Of a DNA stretch of 64,000 bases, positions 1 through 12,081 are shown piece after piece. A model generated the notes under the pieces. That model was not told the origin of the DNA. It made no database searches and saw only the letters and a program-made list of their open reading frames with translations. This DNA is from Betaproteobacteria bacterium (GTDB lineage Bacteria > Pseudomonadota > Gammaproteobacteria > Burkholderiales > Usitatibacteraceae). Location: NCBI GenBank assembly GCA_016709665.1, contig JADJMI010000015.1, positions 1-64,000 on the forward strand, given 5' to 3'. Every line of letters begins with the position of its first letter. Position 1 is the stretch's first letter. Made by a program: the position numbers and the translations under genes.

Positions 1-1411
1 GACGAATCTCACCCCGCCCGTCGCCTTCGCGGAAAATTGATTGGGCGCCGTCGAATCGAAGTACTGAAGGACGCTATCCCCCCAAACGAATGCACCTTCG
101 TGCAACGCCCTGGCGAGGCGTCCTGCGGCGAAGCTGAAGTTGCCGTCGGTGCGATTCGAAAACCCGCCAGGCACCACGCTGGCCGTGCCGATCGCGATGT
201 TATTGTCGCCACCGCCTACGGCGCTATCTTCGCCCTCCGCCACGTTGAACTGGCCGCCACCGACGGCCGAGTTGATGCCGTTCGCCTCGTTGAATCGCCC
301 CCGCCACCACACCCGCGCCGCCGGAAGCCCGGTTGCGAAATCCTCCCGCCACCGTGCCGAACTCGCCGCTGGCCCGGTTCCCCAGTCCGCCGCCGACCGT
401 CGGCGCCAGCCGGTCGATGGCCGAGCCGGCGAAATCCCCTGCACTATTCCCGAATCCGCCACCGACCGTACCCCCGCGATCCGTGACTTGATTGGCGCAC
501 CCCAGGGGACAGCTGTAGGAAACATTGCCTTCCGCCGGATCGGTTGGAGGCGCGCCACCTCCCCAATCGCCCCCACCGGCGCCTGCCGTGACCACGTTCA
601 CCGACGAACCCAGCACGACATTCGGCGAGAGGGCATCGGACTCGACGCGGAAGGCCCGGGTGTTGTTGACGATGATCTCCACGGGCTGGTTGTCCGTGGT
701 GCCCAGGCTCGCGACCGCACCGAAGGCGTTGCCGCCCTGCACGAGACCATTCGCAGTGCCAGTGGCATCCGCAGCGCAAGTCCACGCGCTTCCGTTCCAC
801 TTGGGCACCTGGTTCGCGCTGCAGGCAGCCGTCGGCAGGAGCTGCGTGGCCGCCAGCCCGATCGTCCCCGATGCCGTGATCGGCCCGCCCGTGAGCCCCG
901 TTCCCGTCGCGATGCTCGTCACCGTCCCGGACGAAGCGACCGAGGCGCAAGCCCACGCGGAACCGTTGAACTGCAGCACTTGCCCGGTCGTGCAGCCATT
1001 GGCCGCCATTTTCCCAGCCGTCACGGCGCCGTTGGCGAGCTGAGCGGTGCCGACGCCCCCGTCGGCGATGCCGATCGTGCCCGTCGTGGTGATCGTTCCT
1101 CCGCTGAGACCGGTGCCCGCGATGATTCCCGTCACCGTGCCGCCCGAACCGCCGCTGGCCGGGCAGGTGCCGATCCTCCCGGTCGCGATGTCGATGCACA
1201 GCCCCGTGCCCGCGACCGGCAGCGCCGTGAGGCCCGGCAAGGTGACGGTGCCGTCGTCGGCGACGCGAAGGCGGGTGGCGTTGCCGGTCGCGTTCGTGAT
1301 CGCGACGCCGCCCGAGGCCGGCGGCGCGATGACGATGTCGGCCGCGAGGGCCGACGCGGAAAGGAAAACTCCGGCGGCGATGGCGATACGGAAAAGGGGG
1401 CGGGGCGTCAT
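1..1411 (-). CDS. Secreted tail-fibre/YadA-head-like repeat protein, cut by window edge, one frameshift
   Basis: The start is ATG at 1409-1411, with AGGAG about 8 bases upstream. Residues 1-23 look like a Sec signal peptide (ending SALAADI). Then come Gly/Thr-rich repeats (GTGLSGGTITTTGTIGIADG type) common in phage tail-fibre-like and trimeric-adhesin-like proteins. From about residue 330 there are YadA-head-like units (VGGGxxNxASGxxxxVAGG). The annotated frame ends at 224, but the same repeat family continues in another frame to base 1 (NVAEGEDSAVGGG, then FAAGRLARALHEGAFVWGDS). A frameshift in the C5 tract at 298-302 explains this. The gene runs off the left edge, so its C-terminus, possibly a peptidase S74-like chaperone as in relatives, is unseen. 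The first 40 residues resemble the gene at 53236-54378. The protein is probably surface-exposed or secreted; no enzymatic role is visible. Confidence 0.72.
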
Positions 1412-1494
1412 GGCGAACTCCTGGCGGATGACGGCAGGGGCAACCCGTCAATGCGTTGAACGGATTCCGCCCCGCGATCCCGCCATCCGCCGGG

Positions 1495-4400
1495 TTACTG
1501 CGCGAACACCTCGATGATCCCCACCCCCGTCGTGTTCCCCGCCCCCGTCACGATCGCGGTGTAGGCCCCCGGCGCGAGGGTGATGAGAATGGCCGATTCG
1601 TTCGCGTTCGAAGGCGCGAATCCCGAAGCCTGGATCGCGGCCGCGTTCGTCGCCGTCTGCCAGTTGTCGTTCGAGGCGATCGGCGTGGCGCCCGAAAAAA
1701 AGTTGCAGCACCGGGTCCCCCAGGGCGTTGGCGATGCCGAAGGGCACGAGGCTCGGCCCGCGAGCGCGAATAACTACCGTCTGCGGCGCATCGCCCTGGA
1801 TGATGAAGCCGCCGATCATCACGTCGTTGCCCGTGAGCACGCGGCCGCGCGTGGCGATGTTCACCAGGGGGACCTCGGGACGGTCCACCTCGAAGACTTC
1901 GACGATTCCCACGCCCGTGAGGCCGCCGGCCCCCGTGACGATCGCGGTGTAGGCGCCCGGACCCAGCGTGGTGAGGATCGCCGATTCGAACACGTTTGCC
2001 GGCGCGTAGCCCGAAGCCTGCAGCGCGGCGGCGTTCGCGGCCGTGCCCCAGTCGTCGTTGGCGGCGATCGACGTCGCCCCGGCGAAAAGTTGCAGCACGG
2101 GATTGGCCAGCGCGCCCGACACGCCCGAGGCCGCGAGCGAGGGCCCGCGGGCACGCACGACAACGGTCTTCGGCTGGGTGCCGCCGATGATGAAGCCGCC
2201 GATGAGGACGTCGTCGCCGGTGAGCACGGGCAGGCGCGTGGCGATATTGACGAGCCGCGGGATGCCTGCCGGCGTCGCGAAGACCGAGTGCGTCAGCGGT
2301 GCGGACGAGGCGGCCTCGACGAGTGCATTACCCTCGAAAGTGACCGTGATCGCGTGCGAACCCGGCGCGAGATTCGACACGGTGCAAGTGGTCGATGCCC
2401 CCGTGCAGAGCACCGTCGCACCGTCGCGGAAGGTGAAGGTGCCCGTGAGCGGCGCATCCGGATCCGCCGGGGCTGACGACGACGCGTCGAAGGTCACCGC
2501 CTGCCCGGCCACGGAGCTCGCCGCGGCGAGAAGGCGCATCGTCGCGGCGCTCTTGTTCTCGAAGCGGATCGTGCAGATGCCCCGCGGCCTGCCGTCGGCG
2601 ACGCAATTGCCGGCGACGGCGACGGCGCCGGGCAAGGCGGCGGCGGCAAGGCCGACACCGTAGGCGCCCGCGTTGTGCACGTGATTCCACGCGACGGCGC
2701 CATCGGCCGCCTTGTACTTGATCGTCCGAAACTCGCTCACGACGCCATTGTGGCTGGCTCCCGTCACGATGGCATTGCCCGCGCCGTCGACGGCGAGCGC
2801 GTAGGCGCTGTGGTCGCTTCCCGTGGCCCCCTCGTGGGACGCCGTCCACAGAACGGCACCGTCGCCCGCGGCCAGCTTGAAGGTGAGATAGCCCCGACGA
2901 CCCGGAGACACAGCCGAGGCAGCGTATCCCGTCACCAGCGCGTTGCCGTCGCGATCGACGGCCACCGCCTTGGGCTGGTCGCCCACGCCTGCGGCCCCGG
3001 CAATGGTGCGCGTCCAGAGCGTCGCGCCATCCGCCGCGGCGTACTTGATCGTCACGATGTCGGAATCGAATCCGTTGTCGCTGAGGCCGGTCACGATCAC
3101 GTTTCCCGCGGCGTCGGTCGCAACCGCGCGCACGGAATCCCACCCTCCGACGACCCCGGCGAAACTGCGCTCCCAGATCGTGGCGCCATCCGCGGCGGCG
3201 TACTTGATCGTCTTGTAGTCGCGGCCAAAGAGGCCGTCGCCCCCCTGGCCCGCCACGATCACATTGCCTTGCGCGTCGAGGGCGATCGCCCACGGAAAGT
3301 CAAAGTCGCTCCCCGCAGAGGTGAAGGATCGTTCCCAAAGGACTGCGCCATCGGCCGCCGCGTACTTGATCGTCCGGAAGTCGGAGGCGCTGCCCGGCGC
3401 CGAGCTGGAGCCCGTGACGATGGCGTTGCCCGCCGCATCGACCGCCAGGTCCGCGACGAAGCTGCCCGAACCGAAACCGCTCGTGAAAGCTTTCTGCCAC
3501 AGGGGACCGCTTCCGTCCGCGCCGAACTTGAGCGTCCGGAACTGGCCGAAGATGCCGTCGTATGCGATTCCCGCAACCATGATGCCGCCCGACGGATCCA
3601 CCGCGACCGCGACCGCCTGGTCGCCGCTGTTGCCGCCGATGTCGAAGGCGCGCTCCCACATCAAGGCACCATCTGCCGAGGCGTACTTCAATAGACGCAG
3701 GCTGGCGGACGAGCCATTGAAATTGGTGCCCAGCACGACCAGGTTTCCGGCCGCGTCGCGCGCCATGCCGCGCCCGCGCAGATCTCCGGCCAGAAGCGCC
3801 CGAAGGGGGCCGGTGGTCGGCTGGCTCGTCCACGACACGGCTCCATCCGATGAAGCGTACTTGCGGATCCTGATGTCAATGGAAAGCGCGTCGAAATACT
3901 CGCCGGCCACATAGGCATCGCCCGCGGCATCCAGGGCCACGGCCCGCGCGGAGGCATGCTGGTTCGAGGGGTCGTCCAGGGATGTCAGCCAGAGCGGCGT
4001 GCCATCGGCGCCCGAATACTTGATCGTTAGGAAATCGCTGCTGGTGCCATTGAACACTGCGCCCGTGACGACGGGGTCGCCAGCCGAATCGATGGCGACG
4101 GCGACGGCGAGGTTGATGCCACCGGCGACACCCAACCGGGTATGCGACCAAAGGACCGCGCCGTCACCGGCGGCGTACTTGACGACTTCCCAGATGATGT
4201 TGATCCTGTTGTGCCCCGGCTCCCGCCACGACCACGTTGCCCGTGAGATCGATGGCGGCCGCCGACACTTCGGATGCCGCGCCCGCCGTGCCGGCGAACT
4301 CCCTGTTCCACATCTGCGTGCCGTCCGCCGCCGCGTACTTGATCGTCCGGTACCGGGTGGTCGCGCCGTCATGAAGCGCTCCGGCAACGATGGCGTTTCC

Positions 4401-5226
4401 GGAGGCATCGAGCGCCAGCGCACCGCTCTTTGCGGTTTGCCCTGCCCCGCCGGAGAACGCTTTCTCCCATGACGTGGCGCCGTCCGCCGCCGCGTACTTG
4501 AGCGTGATCAGTGTCGCGCCGCCACCGACGAAACTGTAGCCGGTCACCACCGCGTCGCCCGCCGCATCGACGGCAACCGAAGTGGCGCGATCTTCCGCGT
4601 TGGACGGGCCCGCATAGGTGCGTTGCCACACGGTCGTCCCGTCCGAGGCCGCGTACTTGACCGTGCTGATGTCACGTGTGCCGGAGGCGGTGACGCTCGT
4701 ACCGGTGACGACGACGTTGCCTGACGAGTCGATCGCCAGGGCGGCGACGGAGTCATCCCGGTCATCCGCGCCGTTGAAGGTGCGTTCCCACATCACGGCA
4801 CCGTCGGTACCGGCGTACTTGATCGTCTTGAAGTCGACGTTCTTCCCGCTGAAGGCGACGCCAGCCACGATCGTTGCCCGCCGCGTCCAGGACAATGGCC
4901 ACGGCGCCGTCCGCCGAATCCCCCGGCCCGTTGAATGTCTTCGACCAGAGAAGCGTCCCATCGGAAGACCGGTACTTGCTCGTCAGGAAGTCCGATGGCC
5001 CGCCATTGCCTCGGTATCCGGCCAGGAAGAGATCGCCGGAGGGATCGACGGCAAGGCTGCGGCTCGAGGAGGGGGCCAAGCCGCTCATGCCGGCTTCGCT
5101 GCGCCCCGCGCCGTATCCCCCGCCTTGCTCCAGAGTATCGATTGGCCCAATGCGCTTCCCTGCGGGAATGAGTACGGAGAGACCGGCCACGAGGACGATC
5201 CGGGGCAGCGAGGTTGCGACAGTCAT
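1495..5226 (-). CDS. Secreted SBBP-like beta-propeller protein with C-terminal cassette; three frameshifts
   Basis: The start is ATG at 5224-5226, giving a signal-peptide-like MTVATSLPRIVLVAGLSVLIP; the Shine-Dalgarno sequence is weak. About 16 units of about 55 residues follow, with the pattern IKYAAADGAxLWxRxF...AVAVDAAGNxxVTG, typical of SBBP/PQQ-like beta-propeller repeats. An Ig-like segment (TGTFTFRDGATVLCTG) precedes the cassette at 1498-2263. The reading frame breaks three times: near 4868-4877 (AAGN to IVAG, probably two bases lost), at C4 4214-4217 (one base extra) and at A7 1695-1701 (seven A where six restore LQLFSGATPIA). Allowing for these, the protein is about 1243 residues and ends TGVGIIEVFAQ. 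The break positions suggest sequence error or recent decay. The closest relative in the window is the gene at 58780-63816. It is 91 bp from the gene at 5318. Confidence 0.78.
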
Positions 5227-5317
5227 GGCACAGGCCGGTTGACGAGACCTGTCAATCCTAACAAAAAGCAGCGGCTGTTTTCCGTGCGCCAATCAACACA
5301 CCGCTACTCCGTCGCAC

Positions 5318-8300
5318 CTACTGCGCGAACACCTCGATGATCCCCACCCCCGTCGTGTTCCCCGCCCCCGTCACGATCGCCGTATACGCCCCCGGCGCGA
5401 GCGTGATGAGGATCGCGGATTCCGCCGCGTTCGAAGGCGCGAAACCCGAGGCCTGGATCGCGGCCGCGTTCGTCGCCGCCTGCCAGTTGTCGTTCGAGGT
5501 GATCGGCGTGGCCCCGGTGAAGAGCTGCAGCACCGGGTCGCCCAGCGCGTTGGCGATGCCGAAGGGGATGAGCGAAGGCCCGCGCGCGCGCACCACGACC
5601 GTCTGCGGCTGCGTCCCCTGGATCACGAAACCGCCGATCATCACGTCGTTGCCCGTGAGCACCCGGCCGCGCGTGGAGATGTTGGCGAGCGGCACGCCCG
5701 GCTGGTCCACCTCGAACACCTCGATGATGCCCACGCCCGTGGCCCCGCCCGCCCCCGTCACGATGCCCGTGTAGGCGCCCGGCGCGAGCGTCATGAGGAT
5801 GGCCGATTCGAGCGCGTTGCCCGGCGCGAAGCCGGAGGACGTGACGGCGGCGGCGTTGGCTGCCGTGCCCCAGTCGTCGTTGATCGCGACCTGCGTTGGG
5901 CCCGAGAAGAGTTGCAGCACGGGGTTCACGAGCGCGTTGGCGATGCCGAAGGGAATGAGCGAGGGCCCGCGCGCGCGCACCACGACCGTCTTGGGCGCCG
6001 TGCCCTGGATCACGAAGCCGCCGATGAGCACGTCGTCGCCGGTGAGCACCTGCATGCGCGTGGAGATGTTGGCGAGGCGAGGCGTGGCGATCGAGGGCGG
6101 GTCGAAGGTCGCCGTGAGCGTCGTCGCGGCCCCCACCGTGAGGAAGCACGAGCCCGTGCCCGTGCACGTGCCGCCACCGCCGCTCCAGCCCGTGAAGGCC
6201 GAGCCCGCGGCGGGCGTGGGCGTGAGCTGGAGGAAGGTGCCCGGCGTGAGCGTCGTCGTGCAGGCGGCGCCGCAACTGATTCCCGCGGGCGTGGAGGAAA
6301 TGGTGCCCGTGCCCGCGCCGGCCTTCACGACCGTGATGGCGACCGGAGCGGCCAGCGGCAGGCTGACCGTGTCGATCCACGCGCGGTCGGCGCAGGCCGC
6401 GCCCTGGGGCGGCTGCGGGTTGCCGTTGCTGCACAGGAACCCCAGCGGCTTGCGGAATCGCCACTCGAGCGTGTGCATGCCCGCCTCGATGGCCGCGGCG
6501 AAGGATTGCCAGCCCGTCTCGCCGGAGTCGGAGAACACCACGACGTCGTCGACGAGGAACTCGAGGAAACCGAAGTTCGGGTAGCTGTTCACGCGGTACG
6601 AGAACGACACCGTGCCCGCCGCGAAGGCGCCCGTGTAGCGGGAGGACGAATTGCCCACGTAGCTTTCATTGTTCACCGCCGAGAACGCGTACGAGCCCCA
6701 GCTCACCGCATCGCCGCCTGCCGGGTCGAACGTCGTGCCCTCCGTGGACCACGGCACCGTCGGCGTCGTGGCCGAGGCGAAGCCTGCGGGCGCCGTGCCC
6801 CCCGGGGGCCAGGGCTCGACGATGAGGCCTGTGGCCACGCTCGGGTGGCCGAGGTACACGCCCGTCGCGCCGGCGGCGTTCGCGAGCGTGGCGGTGAAGG
6901 ACTCGATGCCCTCGGCGAGCGCGTCGGGCGACACCGTGACGGTGAAGGTCTTGTTCGCCCCGTCGCCATCGGCCCAGTTGAGCGTGCCGGCGGCGACCGT
7001 GAAATCCGTGCCGCCCGTCGCCGTGCCCGCGGAGACGGACCAGGCGACCGAAACGGCGCCGACGCTCCCCCCGCTGCGGCTCGCCGTGAAGACGACGGTG
7101 CCGCCGGCTTCCGTGCCGGGATAGGTGGCCTTCGTGAACTGCAGCGAGCCGGGAACCGCCACGTTGGTGATCGCGCCGGTGCGATAGGCGGAGATGTTGT
7201 GGCGCGTCTCGTTCATGGAGCGCGCGTTGTCCGCGGTGCTCGCCACGCCGCAGGGCCGGCCCGGCGCGACGCCGCCGGCCGGAACGCACAGCACGTTCGG
7301 GTTCGAGAACCTCATCACCGTCGGGTTCACGTAGGCCATGACGGTGCCGAAATCGTTGGCCTGGCGCGTCGCGCACTGGGCATACGCCGAAGGGCAGCCG
7401 CCCGCCACGAACGGGTCGCAGGTGAGCCCGTTGACGCAATCGTAATGGCCGTAGGAATAGGGAAAGGTGCGGCCGCTGTTCGGGATCACGCCGTCGTTGT
7501 CGCGCGCCACGGTGGCGCGGTCGTGCGCGTTGCCCATGTTGTGGCCGAGTTCGTGGGTGAAGATGCTCTCGCAGCCGTCGGCGCAGAAGTTGTTGATGGA
7601 GTAGGCCGCGGAGGCGATCACCTGGGGGGTCTCGTCGACACCGGCCAGGAAGATCTTGGGGTTGCCCAGCACGAAGCCGACGCCGCCCGTATCCGTGGGC
7701 CCGTCGCGCACCAGCGCCACGATGTCCGCGCCCAGCGTGTTGCGCAGCGACGAGGCGTCCCAGGTAAGGGGTTGGAAGAGCGCGTTCACCGTGCCCGCGG
7801 CGCCGTTGTTCATCGAGGCGAGCGCGTCGTTGGAGGCGACGCTGTTCGGCAGGTTCACGGGCGAGGCGTTCACGAGGCGCAGATTGAGGGCGATCTCGCT
7901 GCCCACGTACGCGGCGTTCGCGCTGGTGACGAGGTTGTAGATCATGGGCAGCAGGCCCGCGCCCAGCTTGGTGGCGATGTCCGGCGTGTAGAGCACCATG
8001 AGGTCCACGGTGAAACCCGGCGTGGGCGTGGCCTTCGCCATCAGCGCCTTCTGCTGCGCGAGCGGCGGCATCGGCGTGGCGATGCCCTTGAAGGGCGCGA
8101 GATCCGGCGGATCGTCCGGCGGGACGATGGCGTCGCCGCCCGCGAATCGCGGCGCGAAGTTCATGGGCGCGCGCTGCGCGAGCCACTCGTGCCCGTCGCC
8201 GGGGAAGATGCGCCACTCGGCTTCGGGCGTGCGCATCCAGCCGAACGCGCCGCCGGGGCCCTGGGTGACGATGGCCTGCTCCTCCGAGCCGGGAATGGCG

Positions 8301-8578
8301 CTCTTGCCGACCCAGGATCGTATGCCGCCGCCGTAGTCGACCACGCGTTCGAGCGTGTAGGACTGGACGCGGCCCGTGGGCAGGGCGAACTCGGCGACGT
8401 CGCCGGGCTGCATCGCGAAAAGCTCCTCGCCGTTGAAGCGCACGGCGGTCGCCTCGACGCCGGCCTTGGGGCCGGGGGCGCCCGCCCGGGGAGAAACCGG
8501 CACGACGAGCGACGGGGCCGCGAGGGCCGTGGCGGATGCCAGCAGCAAGGCGGCGAGTCGAAGGGACGTCTTGATCAT
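5318..8578 (-). CDS. Secreted reprolysin-like zinc metalloprotease with Calx-beta, InlB-like repeat and C-terminal cassette
   Basis: The start is ATG at 8576-8578, preceded by GGGAG; the product is 1086 residues and intact. The signal peptide is MIKTSLRLAALLLASATALA. After a propeptide-like region comes a metzincin catalytic domain with HELGHNMGNAHD at about residues 342-353. This is the full HExxHxxGxxHD zinc site, and a candidate Met-turn (GTVMAY) lies downstream. Then follow a Calx-beta domain (about 480-575), a jelly-roll-like domain (about 620-740; FLEFLVDDVVVFSDSGE), one InlB-like repeat (about 750-825) and the duplicated cassette (nt 5321-6085). The family cleaves proteins outside the cell; the substrate is unknown. 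The gene at 8671-12017 is a paralogue with the same domain order. Cysteines around the active site suggest folding in an oxidising compartment. Confidence 0.9.
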   Translation of the reverse strand: MIKTSLRLAALLLASATALAAPSLVVPVSPRAGAPGPKAGVEATAVRFNGEELFAMQPGDVAEFALPTGRVQSYTLERVVDYGGGIRSWVGKSAIPGSEEQAIVTQGPGGAFGWMRTPEAEWRIFPGDGHEWLAQRAPMNFAPRFAGGDAIVPPDDPPDLAPFKGIATPMPPLAQQKALMAKATPTPGFTVDLMVLYTPDIATKLGAGLLPMIYNLVTSANAAYVGSEIALNLRLVNASPVNLPNSVASNDALASMNNGAAGTVNALFQPLTWDASSLRNTLGADIVALVRDGPTDTGGVGFVLGNPKIFLAGVDETPQVIASAAYSINNFCADGCESIFTHELGHNMGNAHDRATVARDNDGVIPNSGRTFPYSYGHYDCVNGLTCDPFVAGGCPSAYAQCATRQANDFGTVMAYVNPTVMRFSNPNVLCVPAGGVAPGRPCGVASTADNARSMNETRHNISAYRTGAITNVAVPGSLQFTKATYPGTEAGGTVVFTASRSGGSVGAVSVAWSVSAGTATGGTDFTVAAGTLNWADGDGANKTFTVTVSPDALAEGIESFTATLANAAGATGVYLGHPSVATGLIVEPWPPGGTAPAGFASATTPTVPWSTEGTTFDPAGGDAVSWGSYAFSAVNNESYVGNSSSRYTGAFAAGTVSFSYRVNSYPNFGFLEFLVDDVVVFSDSGETGWQSFAAAIEAGMHTLEWRFRKPLGFLCSNGNPQPPQGAACADRAWIDTVSLPLAAPVAITVVKAGAGTGTISSTPAGISCGAACTTTLTPGTFLQLTPTPAAGSAFTGWSGGGGTCTGTGSCFLTVGAATTLTATFDPPSIATPRLANISTRMQVLTGDDVLIGGFVIQGTAPKTVVVRARGPSLIPFGIANALVNPVLQLFSGPTQVAINDDWGTAANAAAVTSSGFAPGNALESAILMTLAPGAYTGIVTGAGGATGVGIIEVFEVDQPGVPLANISTRGRVLTGNDVMIGGFVIQGTQPQTVVVRARGPSLIPFGIANALGDPVLQLFTGATPITSNDNWQAATNAAAIQASGFAPSNAAESAILITLAPGAYTAIVTGAGNTTGVGIIEVFAQ

Positions 8579-8619
8579 GAAGCACTCCCACGTGGCCGGC
8601 CGTGCGACCGGAGGGATTT

Positions 8620-8664
8620 GGGGACGGGTGAATTTTTCACCTGTCCCCATTTACACCTGTCCCC
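8620..8664. repeat. REP1 palindrome downstream of the 8671 gene
   Basis: The 11-mer GGGGACAGGTG (here one copy has GGGTG) occurs in an inverted pair forming a 13-bp stem around a TTT loop, plus a third copy in direct orientation. It begins 6 bases after the stop codon of the metalloprotease gene at 8671. It could act as a terminator or 3'-end stabiliser; it resembles REP-type elements mobilised by RAYT transposases. Confidence 0.85.
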
Positions 8665-8670
8665 AGATTG

Positions 8671-11600
8671 TTACTGCGCGAACACCTCGATGATCCCCAC
8701 CCCCGTCGTGTTCCCCGCCCCCGTCACGATCGCCGTATAGGCCCCCGGCGCGAGGGTGATGAGAATGGCCGATTCGCTCGCGTTCGAAGGCGCGAAGCCC
8801 GAAGCCTGGATCGCCGCCGCGTTCGTGGCCGTCTGCCAGTTGTCGTTCGAGGTGATCGGCGTGGCCCCGGTGAAGAGCTGCAGCACCGGGTCGCCCAGCG
8901 CATTGGCGATGCCGAAGGGAATGAGCGAAGGCCCTCTCGCGCGCACCACCACCGTCTGCGGCTGCGTCCCCTGGATCACGAACCCGCCGATCATCACGTC
9001 GTTGCCCGTGAGCACCCGGCCGCGCGTGGAGATGTTGGCGAGCGGCACGCCCGGCTGGTCCACCTCGAACACTTCGATGATGCCCACCCCCGTCGCCCGC
9101 CCGCCCCCGTCACGATGCCCGTGTAGGCGCCCGGCGCGAGCGTCGCGAGGATGGCCGATTCGAGCGCGTTGCCCGGCGCGAAGCCGGAGGACGTGACGGT
9201 GGCGGCGTTGGCTGCCGTACCCCAGTCGTCATTGATCGCGACCTGCGTCGCGCCCGAGAAGAGCTGCAGCACCGGGTTCACGAGCGCGTTGGCGATGCCG
9301 AAGGGAATGAGCGAGGGCCCGCGCGCGCGCACCACGACCGTCTTGGACGCTGTGCCCTGGATCACGAAGCCGCCGATGAGCACGTCGTCGCCCGAGAGCA
9401 CCTGCATGCGCGTGGAGATGTTGGCGAGGCGCGGCGTGGCGATCGAGGGCGGGTCGAAGGTGGCCGTGAGCGTCGTCGCGCCGCCCACCGTGAGGAAGCA
9501 CGAGCCCGTGCCCGTGCACGCGCCGCCACCGCCGCTCCAGCCCGTGAAGGCCGAGCCCGCGGCGGGCGTGGGGGTGAGCTGGAGGAAGGTGCCGCCATTG
9601 ACGTTGGTGGTGCACGTCGCGCCGCAATTGATGCCCGCGGGCGTGGAGGTGACCGTGCCCGAGCCGGCGCCCGCCTTCGTGATGGTGATGGCCACCGGCA
9701 GGGCGAGCGGAAGGTTCACCGTGTCGATCCACGCGCGGTCCTGGCAGGCCGGGAACGGCGGTTGCGTTCCCGGCGGGCTGCCGCCGGGGATGGCGAACCG
9801 GCAGGCGAAGTTGAGCGTCTTGCGATATCGCCATTCGAGCGTGTGCGCGCCCGCCGTGATCGCGGTCGAATACGCCTCCCACGTGCCGTTGTCGCCGGAA
9901 TCCGAGTACACGACGACCCCATCGACCAGGAACTCGAAGAACCCGTTGCTGGGGAAGCTGCTCACGCGGTAGGCGAAGCTGAGCGTGCCCTGCACGAAGG
10001 TGCCGGTGAACACCGTGCTGGAGTTGCCTTGCGCGGCGTCGGCGAAGGCCGCGGACTTGAAACTGGAGGCATCCCCCCCGGCGGCATCCACCGAGTCGGT
10101 GACCACCGCCCAGGGCAGCGTCGGCGTGGAGGCGGAGGTGAAGCCCGCCGGCGCCACGCCACCCGGCGGCCACGGCGCGATGATGACCCCCGTCGCCGCG
10201 ACCGGCCAGCCGAGCGTCGCCCCCACCGGCGCCGAGAGCGCCACCGTGAAGGACTCGATGCCTTCCACGAGACCGTCGTTCGCGACGTTCACCGTGATGG
10301 TCTTGTTGGCCGTGTCGCCTGCCGCCCACGACACGGTGCCCGTGGTCGTGGTGAAGTCCGATCCCGCCGTCGCCGAGCCGCCCGTCACCGTGAAGGTGGC
10401 CGATGCGGCACCGCCACTGCCGTTCGTGCGCGCGACGGTGAGCACCACCGTGCCGCCGGCCTCCGTGCCGCTGTAGGTGGGCGCCGTGAACGACAGGATG
10501 CCCGCCGGGTTCACGTCGCCCGTCTTGATCGCGGAAATCCCCGTGCGCGTGATGTTCATCGACGCCGCCGTGTTGGCCGACCCCGTGAACACCGTCGTGC
10601 CGACGCCCGGCTCGAGGATGCCGCAGGGCCGCGGCACGCCGTCGCCCGTGGGCGAGGCGCAGGTGATGGCGGGGTTCGAGAACTTGTAGATGGTGTCGGT
10701 CGTGTTGTAGAAGTACGCCATGATCTCCGAGAAGTTGCTCGCGTCGTTCGTCGAGCACTCGGGCTGCGCGTTGGCGCTGCTCGTCGGCTGGCAGGCCCCG
10801 GCCGAGCCGTTCGGAAGCTGCGGATTGCAGGAAAGCGCCCCGCTCCTGCAGAACGCGTAGCCGTACGCGTAGGGATTGGCGCCCGCGCCGTAGGTGCCCG
10901 TGCCGCCCGCCTGCCACGCGACCGTGGCGCGGTCGTGCATGTTGCCCATGTTGTGGCCGAGCTCGTGGATGAACACGTTCTCGCAGGAAGCCACGCAGCC
11001 CGTCGTGACGGAGTACTGGAACGACGGATTGGGCGCGTTGCCCCCGATCCAGGCGACGCCGCTGCCGCTGAAGCCGCTGCCGTTGCGAAGCAGCGCGACC
11101 ATGTCCGCCTTCACCTGCGTGCGGAAGGCTTCGACGCCACCGAAGGTCGCCGCGTCGAAGGGCGCCCGGTTCGGCGTGACGGCATCGAGCGCCGCGCTGT
11201 TGCTGGTGGCGTCGGAGTAGTTGGCGACCATGACGCCGACCAGCCGCAGGGTGATGCCCACCTCGCTGTCGGCATACGACGTGTTGGCGCGCGTGACCAG
11301 GAAATTGAGCCGCGTCATCAGGTTCGGGCCGAGATTGTTCGCGAGACCCGTCGTGACGACCACGAGCAGGTCGACGTTCGCGAGCGGCAGCGGTGTCGCC
11401 TTGGGAAGCGACGGTACGTTCACGCCGGCCACCGCGTCCACGAAGATCGGCTCGCCCGTCACGAAGGAAGCCTTCTCGCCCGCCGGGATGGGAAAGCCGT
11501 CGTTCGGCTCGCGTGCCGGAATCGGGATGTGGAGCTGCTCGGCCGCCATGTCCACGAGCCAGTCGTGCCCCGGGCCGGGAAGCAGGCGGTAGCTGCCCTC

Positions 11601-12017
11601 GGGCGTGTCGATGACGCCGTAGGATCCCGCCGGCCCCGTCGTGACGATCACGCGGTTGCCGGTGCCGCGCGACTTCACGTAGCCCACCCAGGAGGCGATG
11701 CCTTCGCCATGGGACTGGGCCATCTGGAAGACGACGGTGTGCACATCGCCGCCGGGCACCGCCAGCTGCACCTCGTCGCCGGGCGCCAGGGAGAGCATGT
11801 CTTCCCGGTTGAAGCGAACGGGCGCGGCATCGGAGACGACACCAGAGGCGCGCGTGGCTTGCGCCGAACCCGACTTGGCGCTCGCCTGCGACAGGAAGAA
11901 GGACCTGGCCGGCAGCGTGCCGGTCTCCTCGAGGGGCCGCGCACCCGCGGCGAAAGGTGAGGCGGCGATCGCCACAAGGGCGATCCCGGCGAGTCGCTTC
12001 CCGAGTCGAATCGTCAT
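8671..12017 (-). CDS. Secreted reprolysin-like zinc metalloprotease paralogue with C-terminal cassette; one frameshift
   Basis: The start is ATG at 12015-12017, with a strong GGAGGG Shine-Dalgarno sequence. The signal peptide is MTIRLGKRLAGIALVAIAAS. The layout matches the neighbour at 5318: a propeptide-like region, a catalytic domain with HELGHNMGNMHD at about residues 350-361 and SEIMAY as candidate Met-turn, Calx-beta, jelly-roll, InlB-like repeat and cassette (nt 8674-9438). The frame breaks inside the cassette at 9094-9107, where a C-rich run is one base shorter than the same site in the neighbour. In the other frame the cassette continues normally to IIEVFAQ and the stop at 8671. With the frame restored the product is about 1115 residues. 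Without it, the second cassette half would be replaced by an unrelated tail. Both proteases probably arose by tandem duplication. Confidence 0.85.
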
Positions 12018-12081
12018 GCCCGTTCCCTCCGCGGCTTGAAACTGCGGTCGCGGGCGGCGCCCAAGGCGCCGCGCCGACCCT

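Noticed and set aside
5227..5292. An upstream TTG start for the 1495 gene
   Set aside because: It would place 22 charged residues before a plausible signal peptide; the ATG at 5226 gives a proper N-terminus.
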